DNA of 43,396 nt from Pseudomonadota bacterium (lineage in GTDB: Bacteria; Pseudomonadota; Gammaproteobacteria; Xanthomonadales; Xanthomonadaceae): NCBI GenBank assembly GCA_018242365.1, contig JAFECB010000034.1, forward strand, positions 1 to 43,396. Direction: 5' to 3'. Positions 18,197-25,806 of this stretch are shown here, piece by piece. The position numbers and the translations under genes were made by a program. The notes beneath the pieces were generated by a model that saw only the letters and a program-made list of their open reading frames with translations, was not told the origin of the DNA and did not search any database. Position 1 is the first letter of the stretch. Every line of letters begins with the position of its first letter.

Positions 18197-18206
18197 GGCG
18201 GTGCTC

Positions 18207-18593
18207 TCAGGCGGCGCGGTTGCCGCAATAGAGGCAGTGCAGGGTCTCGAGGATACGCTGGGCCGGACCGTCGGCGATCGCGTAGTAAATCGTCTGCGCC
18301 TCGCGCCGGGTGCTGACCAGACACTCTTCGCGCAGCACCGCCAAGTGCTGCGACAGTGCCGACTGGCTCAAGTCGACCTTGGCATTCAACTCACCCACCG
18401 AGAGCTCGCCCTCCACCAGCAGGCACAGCAGCATCAACCGTTTGTCGTTGGCCAATACGCGCAGCAGGCGCGCCGCCTCGCCGGCGTGCGCACGCATCGC
18501 TTCCGGGTCCATGGCTGGGGCCGGTGAGCCGGAGTTGCGCGTGCGTGCGGGCCTGTGCGCTGCGGCGGCGCGGGTGCGGGCGGTCGTGTCCAT
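18207..18593 (-). CDS. bigR: ArsR-family persulfide-sensing repressor (BigR/SqrR type)
   Basis: A winged-helix repressor of about 128 residues, or shorter. The helix-turn-helix segment is ELNAKVDLSQSALSQHLAVL. Two cysteines, in LLCLLVEGE and LYCG, lie 66 residues apart. That is exactly the spacing of the redox pair of SqrR (Cys41/Cys107) and BigR (Cys42/Cys108), which form a tetrasulfide bridge with persulfide and release DNA. A third nearby cysteine (LHC) and one in EECL are extra. The frame is open to ATGs at 18629 and 18617, but these lie in or against the operator-like inverted repeat, so 18593 is preferred; 18512 (MDPEAMRAHAG) is also possible. Confidence 0.88.
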   Translation of the reverse strand: MDTTARTRAAAAHRPARTRNSGSPAPAMDPEAMRAHAGEAARLLRVLANDKRLMLLCLLVEGELSVGELNAKVDLSQSALSQHLAVLREECLVSTRREAQTIYYAIADGPAQRILETLHCLYCGNRAA

Positions 18594-18601
18594 GGTCGGA
18601 A

Positions 18602-18625
18602 TTATATTAGTTGACATGAATATAA
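18602..18625. promoter_or_regulatory. BigR/SqrR operator candidate
   Basis: A perfect inverted repeat TTATATT-N10-AATATAA between the divergent regulator and sqr genes. The spacer contains the TTGACA -35 box of the sqr promoter, so a dimer bound here would block sqr and, by position, the regulator's own promoter. Confidence 0.75.
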
Positions 18626-18639
18626 GCAAGTGCTAATGT
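18611..18639 (+). promoter_or_regulatory. sqr promoter
   Basis: TTGACA (18611-18616), a 17-bp spacer and TAATGT (18634-18639), about 40 bp before the sqr ATG. It is a consensus -35 with an acceptable -10, embedded in the operator-like inverted repeat. Confidence 0.75.
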
Positions 18640-18679
18640 AGAGCTGCGCCCGGTCAATTCCGGAGCGGGGAGCAGGCAA

Positions 18680-19969
18680 ATGGCCAGGATCGTGGTGATG
18701 GGAGCAGGGCTGGGCGGGATGAGCGCGGCCTACGAGCTGCGCGAAACGCTGGGCAAGGCGCACGAGGTCGTGCTGGTGGGCCAGGGTGAAAGCTTCGGCT
18801 TCACGCCCTCGAATCCGTGGCTGGCGGTGGGCTGGCGCAAGCAGGACGACATCAGCGTCGAGATCGCCAGGCACGTCGGCAAGCGGGGCATCCGCTACGA
18901 CGGCAGCGGGGTGGAGCGGATCGATGCCGAAGCCAGTGCCATCGTCACCGGCAAGGGCGAGCGCTTCGACTACGACTATCTGTTGATCTGCACCGGCCCC
19001 AAGCTGGCCTTCGAGGAAGTGCCCGGCTCCGGCCCGGACGGCGGCTTCACCCAATCGGTCTGTACCACACCGCACGCGGCGCAGGCATGGCAGGCGTATC
19101 AGGCGTTCCTGGAAGAACCCGGCCCGGTGGTGGTCGGCGCGGCGGCCGGGGCCAGCTGCTTCGGGCCGGCGTATGAATTCGCGATGATCGTCGATGCCGA
19201 CCTTCGCAAGCGCAAGCTGCGCGACCGGGTGCCGATGACCTTCGTCTCCAGCGAGCCCTATGTGGGCCACATGGGCCTCGGCGGCGTCGGCGACTCCAGG
19301 GGCCTGATGGAAGCCGAGCTGCGCCAGCGCCACATCAAGTGGATCGTCAACAGCAAGGTCACGGAAGTGCGCGACGGCGAGATGACCGTGGTCGAGCACG
19401 ACGGCAAGGGCCAGCCCGGCGAGGCGCATGCGCTGCCGTTCAAGTTCGCCATGCTGCTGCCCGCCTTCAAGGGCGTGGACGCGGTGGCGGCAGTCGAGGG
19501 GCTGTGCAATCCGCGCGGCTTCGTGATCGTAGACAAGCACCAGCGCAGCCCGAAGTACCCGAAGATCTTCTCGGCCGGAGTGTGCGTGGCGATTCCGCCG
19601 GTGGAGGCAACGCCGGTGCCGACCGGCGCGCCCAAGACCGGCTTCATGATCGAGTCGATGGTGACGACCATCGTGCGCAACATCCGGGCCGAGTTGCAGG
19701 GCGAGACGCCGGATTACCAAGGCACCTGGAACGCGGTCTGCCTGGCCGACATGGGCGACACCGGCGCGGCCTTCGTGGCGCTGCCGCAGATCCCGCCGCG
19801 CAATGTGACATGGACGAAGATCGGCAAGTGGGTGCATCTGGCCAAGATCGGCTTCGAGAAGTATTTCCTCTACAAGATGCGCCACGGCACCAGCGAGCCG
19901 ATCTACGAAAAACACATCCTCGGCCTGCTCGGCATCGAGCGGCTCAAGGACGTGAAGCGTTCTTCCTGA
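18680..19969 (+). CDS. sqr: Sulfide:quinone oxidoreductase, type I
   Basis: A 429-residue flavoprotein that oxidises sulfide to sulfane sulfur and passes electrons to the quinone pool at the cytoplasmic membrane. The N-terminal FAD motif is VVMGAGLGGMSAAYELRE. All three catalytic cysteines of SQR are present: Cys128 (SVCTTPHA), Cys160 (ASCFGPAYEF) and Cys354 (AVCLADMGD). Their spacing is close to that of Aquifex SQR (124/156/347), whose local sequence it also resembles (GFTP.NPWLAVGWRK, PIPTG-like PVPTGAPKTG). The C-terminal stretch KWVHLAKIGFEKYFLYKMRHG looks like the amphipathic membrane anchor. It is the first gene of the rightward unit under the BigR-type operator. Confidence 0.93.
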   Translation: MARIVVMGAGLGGMSAAYELRETLGKAHEVVLVGQGESFGFTPSNPWLAVGWRKQDDISVEIARHVGKRGIRYDGSGVERIDAEASAIVTGKGERFDYDYLLICTGPKLAFEEVPGSGPDGGFTQSVCTTPHAAQAWQAYQAFLEEPGPVVVGAAAGASCFGPAYEFAMIVDADLRKRKLRDRVPMTFVSSEPYVGHMGLGGVGDSRGLMEAELRQRHIKWIVNSKVTEVRDGEMTVVEHDGKGQPGEAHALPFKFAMLLPAFKGVDAVAAVEGLCNPRGFVIVDKHQRSPKYPKIFSAGVCVAIPPVEATPVPTGAPKTGFMIESMVTTIVRNIRAELQGETPDYQGTWNAVCLADMGDTGAAFVALPQIPPRNVTWTKIGKWVHLAKIGFEKYFLYKMRHGTSEPIYEKHILGLLGIERLKDVKRSS

Positions 19970-19996
19970 TATCAACCACAACCCAAGGAGATTCCC

Positions 19997-20212
19997 ATGA
20001 CCCTCGACAACGCGGTGCGTGCCTTTGCCGGCACGATGGTGCTGATCAGCGTGGCGCTGACCTACTTCGTGCATCCGTATTTCGTCTGGCTGACCGTGTT
20101 CATCGGTTTCAACTTGATCCAGTCGTCGTTCACCGGAATCTGTCCGGCGGCGATGGTGATGAAGAAGCTGGGCATCGGGCGCGGTGACGGCGCGTCGTGC
20201 AGTCGCTGCTGA
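19997..20212 (+). CDS. DUF2892 (YgaP-type) small membrane protein
   Basis: A 71-residue protein with two closely spaced hydrophobic segments (about 12-26 and 29-42), then a CP motif in GICPAAMVMKKLG and a C-terminal CSRC. It is the DUF2892 inner-membrane domain that in YgaP is fused to a rhodanese domain; here it stands alone. An AAGGAG ribosome site precedes the ATG. It is 27 bp after sqr and 4 bp before the RND adaptor. The cysteines suggest sulfane-sulfur handling at the membrane, but that is inference. Confidence 0.9.
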   Translation: MTLDNAVRAFAGTMVLISVALTYFVHPYFVWLTVFIGFNLIQSSFTGICPAAMVMKKLGIGRGDGASCSRC

Positions 20213-20216
20213 GCAC

Positions 20217-21311
20217 ATGATGATGCGCCGATCCCTGCAACCCCTCCTCCTGCCTGCGCTGCTGGCGCTGGCCGCCTGCGGTGGCAATCAACCGGACGCG
20301 CTGCCGGCGCTGCCGAAGGATCTGGCCACGGTCACGGTGTCGGACCGGAGTGCCCTGCCCGGACGCGGATGGGACGGAGTGGTGGAAGCGGTGCGCCGTG
20401 CTGATCTGGCCGCGCAGACGGCGGGCCGGGTCAGCGCGGTGGCGGTCGATGTGAACGACCACGTCCGGGCCGGCGATGTGCTGCTGCGGATCACCGCGGT
20501 GGAGCAGGACGCCGGCGCCAACGCCGCGCGCGCGCAGCTGGCGGCGGCGCAGGCGGCGGCGACCGAAGCCGAACAGAACTACCGTCGCTACGCTGCCCTG
20601 GCCGGCGGCCAGTACGTTTCCAGGGCGCAGGTCGATCAGGCCCGCGCCGCGCGCGATGCCGCCACCGCGGCGCGCAACGCCGCCGCGGCGCAGCTGGCGC
20701 AGGCGAACCAGCAAAGCGCCTACACCGTGGTGCGCGCGCCGTTCGACGGGGTGGTGGCGCGGCGCGACGTCGAGCCGGGCGAAACCGTGGCGCCGGGGAT
20801 GCCGCTGCTGAGCGTGTACGCGCCGGATGCGCTGCGGATCGAAGTGGCGCTGCCGCAGACCCGCGCCGAAGCGATCCGCCGCCAGACTGCGGCGCATGTG
20901 ACGTTGGGCGATGGCCGCGTGCTCACGCCCGCCGCCGTGACCGTGTTCCCGGCCGCCGATCCGCGCAGCCACAGCGTCAACGTGCGGGTGCTGCTGCCGG
21001 CGGTCACACCGGCGCCGGCGCCGGGCACCACCGCCAAGGTGGTGTTCGCCGCCGACGCCGGCGACTCCGGTGCGAGCGCCGCGCTGCGCATTCCCGCCGC
21101 CAGCGTTGCCCAGCGCGGTGAACTGTCCGGCGTCTATGTCGTGCAAGACGGCCGTTTGCTGCTGCGCCAGCTGCGGCTGGGCGCGCGCGTGGGCGAAGAG
21201 GTGGAGGTCATTGCTGGCCTGAAACCGGGTGAAGTGGTGGCTCGCGATCCGGCCAAGGCGCTGCAGGTGATTGCCGAACAGCGCAAGGCGGCGGAGAACG
21301 ACCGTGACTGA
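20217..21311 (+). CDS. RND efflux periplasmic adaptor (membrane fusion lipoprotein)
   Basis: A 364-residue adaptor that links an inner-membrane RND pump to an outer-membrane channel. A signal with lipobox LAAC lipidates Cys21. Then come a beta-barrel/lipoyl start (GRVSAVAVDVNDHVRAGDVL), an alanine-rich coiled-coil hairpin (about 100-165), the returning lipoyl half (APFDGVVARRDVEPGETVAPG), beta-barrel and membrane-proximal domains. Three consecutive ATG codons (20217, 20220, 20223) are possible starts. Its stop overlaps the GTG start of the permease by 8 bases, so the two are translationally coupled. No outer-membrane factor gene is nearby. Confidence 0.93.
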   Translation: MMMRRSLQPLLLPALLALAACGGNQPDALPALPKDLATVTVSDRSALPGRGWDGVVEAVRRADLAAQTAGRVSAVAVDVNDHVRAGDVLLRITAVEQDAGANAARAQLAAAQAAATEAEQNYRRYAALAGGQYVSRAQVDQARAARDAATAARNAAAAQLAQANQQSAYTVVRAPFDGVVARRDVEPGETVAPGMPLLSVYAPDALRIEVALPQTRAEAIRRQTAAHVTLGDGRVLTPAAVTVFPAADPRSHSVNVRVLLPAVTPAPAPGTTAKVVFAADAGDSGASAALRIPAASVAQRGELSGVYVVQDGRLLLRQLRLGARVGEEVEVIAGLKPGEVVARDPAKALQVIAEQRKAAENDRD

Positions 21312-24300
21312 GCCTCGCCTCGGCATTTCCGGACGCTTGGCGGCGGCATTCCAGAACAACCCGCTGACGCCGATTCTGGCCATCGTCGGCCTGCTGCTGG
21401 GGCTGCTGGCGGTGGCCATCACTCCGCGCGAGGAAGAGCCGCAGATCGACGTGACGATGGCCAACGTGATGGTGCCATTCGACGGCGCCAGCAGCCGCGA
21501 CGTCGAGCAGTGGGTGGCTGTGCCGCTGGAACAGAAGCTCTCCGAGATCGAAGGCGTCAAGCACGTCTATTCGATCAGCCGCCCCGGCATGGCGGTGCTG
21601 ACGGTGGAATTCGAGGTCGGCGTGGCGCGCCAGCCGGCGCTGGTGCGGCTCTACAATCAGGTGTTCTCGAACGCCGATTTCCTGCCGCCGCGCGCCGGGG
21701 TGGGCCAGCCGATCGTCAAGCCCAAAGGCATCGACGACGTGCCGGTGATGGCGCTGACCCTGTGGAGCGACGATCCGCACACCGATGCCAGCGCGCTGGC
21801 CGAAGTGGCGCACACGCTGGAGGCCGAACTCAAGCGCATCCCCGGCACCCGCGACATCTACACCATCGGCGCGCCCGACCGCGCCGTGCTGGTGACGCTG
21901 GACGCGGCAAAATTGGCTGCCTACGGCATGGGCGTGGATGAACTGGCGCAGACGCTTGCGGCCGCCAACGTGGTGCGCCAGCCCGGCGAACGGGTGGATG
22001 CCGGCGGTCGCGCGATCCCGGTGACGGCGGGCAGCTATCTGGCCAGCGCCGAGGATGTTGCCAATCTCGTGATCGGCAGTCACGACGGCAAGCCGCTGCT
22101 GCTGACGGACGTGGCAGCGGTCGCACCGCGCGGCGATCTGGCCAGCCGCTACGTCTGGTACGGCGCGCCGCCTGGACGCGCCGGCCCCCGTGCCGGCACC
22201 GCGCCGGCGGTGACGATCGCCATCGCGAAAAAACCGGGCAGCAATGCGTCCGACATCACCGCCGCGATTGACCGACGCATCGCGCAATTGCGCGGAGAGC
22301 TGATCCCGCAGGGCGTGCACGTCAGCGTGACCCGCGACTACGGCGCCACCGCCTCCGACAAAGCGCAAAAGCTCATCCAGAAGCTGGTGTTTGCCACCTT
22401 CAGCGTGGTGGTGCTGGTGCTGTTCGCACTGGGTTGGCGCGAGGCGATCGTGATCGGCAGCGCGGTGATCCTGACCTTGGCCGTCACCTTGTTCGCGTCG
22501 GAAATGCTGGGTTTCACCCTCAACCGGGTGTCGCTGTTCGCGCTGATCTTCTCGATCGGCATTCTGGTCGACGACGCCATCGTGGTGGTCGAAAACATCC
22601 ATCGGCATATGACGCAGGATGGCCGGTCGCTGCGTGAGGCGATCCCGCCGGCGGTGGACGAAGTGGGCGGGCCGACCATCCTGGCCACCTTTACCGTGAT
22701 CGCTGCGCTGATGCCGATGGCCTTCGTCTCCGGCCTGATGGGGCCGTACATGCGGCCGATCCCGATCAACGCTTCGGTGGGCATGCTGCTGTCGCTGGCG
22801 ATCGCACTCACGGTGACCCCGTGGCTGGCGCTGAAGCTGCTGGCGCGGCATGGGCAGGCAATTCCCCCCTCACCATCCGGAAGAGAGGACGATCCCCTTC
22901 CCTCCTCTCCCTCCGGGAGAGGGGCCGGGGGTGAGGGCCGGTCGGCCGATGGTGCTGATTCGCAACCCCAACCTTCACCCCAACCCCTCTTCCGCGAGGA
23001 GGGGGGCTCAAACAGACTGCACCGCCTGTTCGAACGCCTGATGACGCCCTTCCTCGTCGGCGCCGGCGCCGGCAGGAAGCGCGGCCTGCTGTTCGCGGCG
23101 ATGGCAGCGCTGGTCGTGCTGGCGGCCTCGCTGGCCGTGTTCAAGCTGGTGGTGCTGAAGATGCTGCCGCTGGACAACAAATCGGAAATCCAGGTGGTGG
23201 TGGACCTGCCCGAAGGCAGCACGCTGGAGCGCACCAATGCGCTGCTGACGGAACTTGCGGCCAAGCTCGACACGGTGCCCGAGGTTCTCGATTACCAAGG
23301 CTACGCCGGCACCGCCGCGCCGATCAATTTCAACGGCCTGGTGCGGCAGTATTTCCTGCGCAGCGGCAGCAACGTCGGCGACCTGCAGGTCAATCTGGTC
23401 GACAAGCACCAGCGCAGCCGCCAGAGCCACGCCATCGCGCGGGCGATCCGGCCGGTGCTGGCCGAGGTCGGCAAGCGCTACGGCGCGTCGGTAAAAGTGG
23501 TGGAAGTGCCGCCCGGCCCGCCGGTGCTGGCGCCGATCGTGGCCGAAGTCTACGGGCCCGATTACGCCGGCCAGCGTGCGCTGGCGTTGGCGCTGGCCAG
23601 CGAGCGCTTCGCCACAACGCAAGGCATCGTGGATCTGGATACCAGCGTGGAAGCGAACGCGCCGCGCGAACAGATCCTGATCGATCGCGAACGCGCTGCG
23701 CGGCTGGGCGTGTCGCAAGCGACGATTGTCGACGCCATCGCCATGGGCGTCGCCGGCTTCGATGCCACCTATGTCCACGATGGTGCTTCGAAATACCCGC
23801 GCCCGCTGCGGCTGCGGCTGCCGGCGCAGGATCAGGCCGCGTTGTCGTCGCTGCTGGCATTGAAGGTGCGCAGCGCGCAAGGGGCGCTGGTACCACTATC
23901 GGAGTTGGTGCGTGTGGTGGACGCGCGATGGGACGGCGCCATCCACCACAAGGACGGTCTGCCTGTGGTCTATGTGACGGCCGACGAGGCCGGTGAATTC
24001 GACAGCCCGCTGTACGGCATGTTCGATCTGGTGGGGCAGCTGGACGCGGGGCCGGTGGGCGGGCACCGGCTTGCCCAGAGCTTCATCCGGCAGCCCGCCG
24101 ATACAAGTGGCTATGCGGTGAAATGGGATGGCGAATGGCAGATCACCTACGAGACCTTCCGCGACATGGGGCTGGCCTACGCCGCCGGGATGGTGCTGAT
24201 CTACCTGCTGGTGGTGGCGCACTTCCGCAGCTATCTGGTGCCGCTGGTGATCATGGCGCCGATCCCGCTGACTGTCATTGGCGTCATGCCCGGGCACGCC

Positions 24301-24660
24301 CTACTCGGCAAGCAGTTCACCGCCACCAGCATGATCGGGATGATCGCGCTGGCCGGCATCATCGTTCGCAATTCCATTTTGCTGGTCGATTTCATCCAGC
24401 AGGAAACCGCGCGCGGGGTGCCGCTGACGGACGCGGTGATCGACGCCTGTGCGGTGCGCGCCAAACCCATCGTGCTCACCGGGGTGGCGGCGATGCTCGG
24501 CGCGCTGTTCATCCTCGACGACCCGATCTTCAACGGGCTGGCCATTTCGCTGATCTTCGGCATTCTGGTGAGCACCGCGCTCACATTGGTCGTGATTCCA
24601 TTGCTGTATGTCACGCTGCTGTCCCGCCCGCAGGGCGGCCACGAGGAGGCTGCACCATGA
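21304..24660 (+). CDS. RND efflux permease with repeat-derived insertion
   Basis: A 1118-residue proton-driven exporter of the AcrB/HAE superfamily. It shows the two-fold layout: TM1 near 25-45, a periplasmic porter domain, and a TM block with the proton-relay helix carrying GILVDDAIVVVENIHRHM (from about 419). A second half starts at TM7 (about 585) and contains GMIALAGIIVRNSILLVDF. The length exceeds the usual 1030-1070 because residues 520-569, in the cytoplasmic TM6-TM7 loop, are encoded by a 150-bp palindromic intergenic repeat (22861-23010) and are Pro/Ser/Gly-rich. The GTG at 21304 overlaps the adaptor stop; an in-frame start at 21271 would lie deep inside the adaptor. Substrate is unknown; context suggests a sulfur compound. 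Confidence 0.92.
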   Translation: MTEPRLGISGRLAAAFQNNPLTPILAIVGLLLGLLAVAITPREEEPQIDVTMANVMVPFDGASSRDVEQWVAVPLEQKLSEIEGVKHVYSISRPGMAVLTVEFEVGVARQPALVRLYNQVFSNADFLPPRAGVGQPIVKPKGIDDVPVMALTLWSDDPHTDASALAEVAHTLEAELKRIPGTRDIYTIGAPDRAVLVTLDAAKLAAYGMGVDELAQTLAAANVVRQPGERVDAGGRAIPVTAGSYLASAEDVANLVIGSHDGKPLLLTDVAAVAPRGDLASRYVWYGAPPGRAGPRAGTAPAVTIAIAKKPGSNASDITAAIDRRIAQLRGELIPQGVHVSVTRDYGATASDKAQKLIQKLVFATFSVVVLVLFALGWREAIVIGSAVILTLAVTLFASEMLGFTLNRVSLFALIFSIGILVDDAIVVVENIHRHMTQDGRSLREAIPPAVDEVGGPTILATFTVIAALMPMAFVSGLMGPYMRPIPINASVGMLLSLAIALTVTPWLALKLLARHGQAIPPSPSGREDDPLPSSPSGRGAGGEGRSADGADSQPQPSPQPLFREEGGSNRLHRLFERLMTPFLVGAGAGRKRGLLFAAMAALVVLAASLAVFKLVVLKMLPLDNKSEIQVVVDLPEGSTLERTNALLTELAAKLDTVPEVLDYQGYAGTAAPINFNGLVRQYFLRSGSNVGDLQVNLVDKHQRSRQSHAIARAIRPVLAEVGKRYGASVKVVEVPPGPPVLAPIVAEVYGPDYAGQRALALALASERFATTQGIVDLDTSVEANAPREQILIDRERAARLGVSQATIVDAIAMGVAGFDATYVHDGASKYPRPLRLRLPAQDQAALSSLLALKVRSAQGALVPLSELVRVVDARWDGAIHHKDGLPVVYVTADEAGEFDSPLYGMFDLVGQLDAGPVGGHRLAQSFIRQPADTSGYAVKWDGEWQITYETFRDMGLAYAAGMVLIYLLVVAHFRSYLVPLVIMAPIPLTVIGVMPGHALLGKQFTATSMIGMIALAGIIVRNSILLVDFIQQETARGVPLTDAVIDACAVRAKPIVLTGVAAMLGALFILDDPIFNGLAISLIFGILVSTALTLVVIPLLYVTLLSRPQGGHEEAAP
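22861..23010. repeat. Palindromic intergenic-type repeat inserted in frame in the RND permease gene
   Basis: The block holds a small hairpin (CTCTCCC-TCC-GGGAGAG near 22905-22922) followed by CCGGGGGTGAGGG. After a variable centre come CCTTCACCCCAACCCCTCTT and a second G-rich end, so the two halves are inverted copies. This is the look of the C-rich/G-rich intergenic repeat common in Xanthomonadaceae genomes (from memory). It is exactly 50 codons long here, has no stop in the permease frame, and its base pattern is unlike the flanking coding sequence. Confidence 0.8.
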
Positions 24661-25124
24661 GTGGTGAACATCCGCTGCGCGTCACCCTGGAACAGCAGGG
24701 TCCGTATGCATTTCGCATCGACTTCGAGGGCGCCGCATTCGCCTCGCTGCGCAGCGATGAGCCGGCGCCGCTGGGCTCGGGCGAAGGGCCCAACCCGAGT
24801 GAACTGCTGCTGGCCAGCATCGCCAATTGCCTGTCGGCCAGCCTATTGTTCGCCCTGCGCAAGTTCAAGAACGCGCCGGGGCCGATCCACGCCGAGATCA
24901 GCGCGAGTACCGAACGCAATGCACAAGGCCGGCTGCGGATCCCGCGCGCGAAGGTGACGATCCGGCTGTCCGAACCGGCGGCGCGTCTGGAGCGCTTTGA
25001 TCGCGTGTTGGCGCAGTTCGAGCAGTTCTGCACGGTCACCCAGAGCGTGCGCGATGGCATTGCGGTGGACGTGGAGGTCATCGATGGTGACGGCGTATCG
25101 CACGTACCGGGTGCACCTGCTTGA
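24657..25124 (+). CDS. OsmC-family protein
   Basis: A 155-residue OsmC/Ohr-fold protein. The two conserved redox cysteines are Cys58 (SIANCLSAS) and Cys125 (EQFCTVTQSV), so a thiol-peroxidase or sulfane-sulfur-related activity is chemically possible. The GPNPSELLLASIA segment is typical. Its ATG overlaps the permease stop by 4 bases (ATGA), indicating translational coupling within the sqr operon. OsmC-like proteins commonly accompany sulfide-oxidation genes, but the substrate here cannot be read. Confidence 0.9.
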   Translation: MSGEHPLRVTLEQQGPYAFRIDFEGAAFASLRSDEPAPLGSGEGPNPSELLLASIANCLSASLLFALRKFKNAPGPIHAEISASTERNAQGRLRIPRAKVTIRLSEPAARLERFDRVLAQFEQFCTVTQSVRDGIAVDVEVIDGDGVSHVPGAPA

Positions 25125-25186
25125 GGGCGGGCGTGTCCGATCATGTGCGCTGGGTACGTGATTCCAACTATCGGAGGGTGAGGGCC

Positions 25187-25795
25187 ATGATTTCATCGAG
25201 GACGACAAGCGCCGCAGGTGCCAGCACGGGGCTTGCAGGGCGTGGTTTGCTTGGCGTCGTGGTGCTTGTGTGGGCGGCGCTGTCGATCATCGGGTGCGCC
25301 CATGCACCGTCCGCGACGCCGGCAGCCCACGCCGCCGAGGTCGCCGCCCCACCGCCCAGCGCAGCACCCTTGCAGTTGTTCGAACCCCTGCCGGGATTGC
25401 TGACGTCCGGCCAGCCGGCGCCGCAGGACTGGGCGCAGATCCGCGCCCGGGGTGTGACCACGGTCATCAACCTGCGCACGCCGGGTGAACTGGCAGGCCG
25501 CGACGAGAAGGCCGAGGTCGAGGCGGCCGGGATGCGATACATCGACATTCCGGTCGCGCATGCCGACGGCATCAATGGCGACAATGCCCGCCTGCTGCAT
25601 GATGCGCTCGCGCCCAGCCATGGCCGTGGCGTGCTGGTGCATTGCGCCACCGGCAACCGCGCGGGTTCCTTGCTGGCGCTGGAGCAGCGTGATTTTGATG
25701 GGCTGGCGCCGCAAGCAGCGCTGGAATTGGGGCGCAAGGCGGGCGTGACCAGGATGGAGCCGGTGTTGAAGAAGGCATTGGGCATCGCACCCTGA
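25187..25795 (+). CDS. DUF442 Cys-phosphatase-like lipoprotein
   Basis: A 202-residue protein. An N-terminal hydrophobic stretch ends in the lipobox-like IIGC with Cys37, then an Ala/Pro linker to about residue 60, then a DUF442 domain (LPGLLTSGQPAPQDW through the end). The active-site loop HCATGNRAG (Cys153, Arg158) matches the HCxxGxR signature of Cys-based phosphatases. In Xylella/Agrobacterium Blh this domain is fused to the N-terminus of the persulfide dioxygenase; here it is a separate, apparently exported lipoprotein in the same locus. The ATG at 25187 follows GGAGGGTGAGG; a start further upstream would add a non-signal-like extension. Confidence 0.83.
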   Translation: MISSRTTSAAGASTGLAGRGLLGVVVLVWAALSIIGCAHAPSATPAAHAAEVAAPPPSAAPLQLFEPLPGLLTSGQPAPQDWAQIRARGVTTVINLRTPGELAGRDEKAEVEAAGMRYIDIPVAHADGINGDNARLLHDALAPSHGRGVLVHCATGNRAGSLLALEQRDFDGLAPQAALELGRKAGVTRMEPVLKKALGIAP

Positions 25796-25806
25796 GGAAC
25801 AGCGGG

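Noticed and set aside
18597..18629. Longer N-terminus of the BigR-type repressor (ATG at 18629 or 18617)
   Set aside because: These codons lie within or next to the operator dyad and the sqr -35 box, and the added residues are not conserved-looking.
18602..20287. 561-residue minus-strand open frame
   Set aside because: It is antisense to sqr, the DUF2892 gene and the start of the RND adaptor gene. Its composition is shadow-like and it would erase the operator region.
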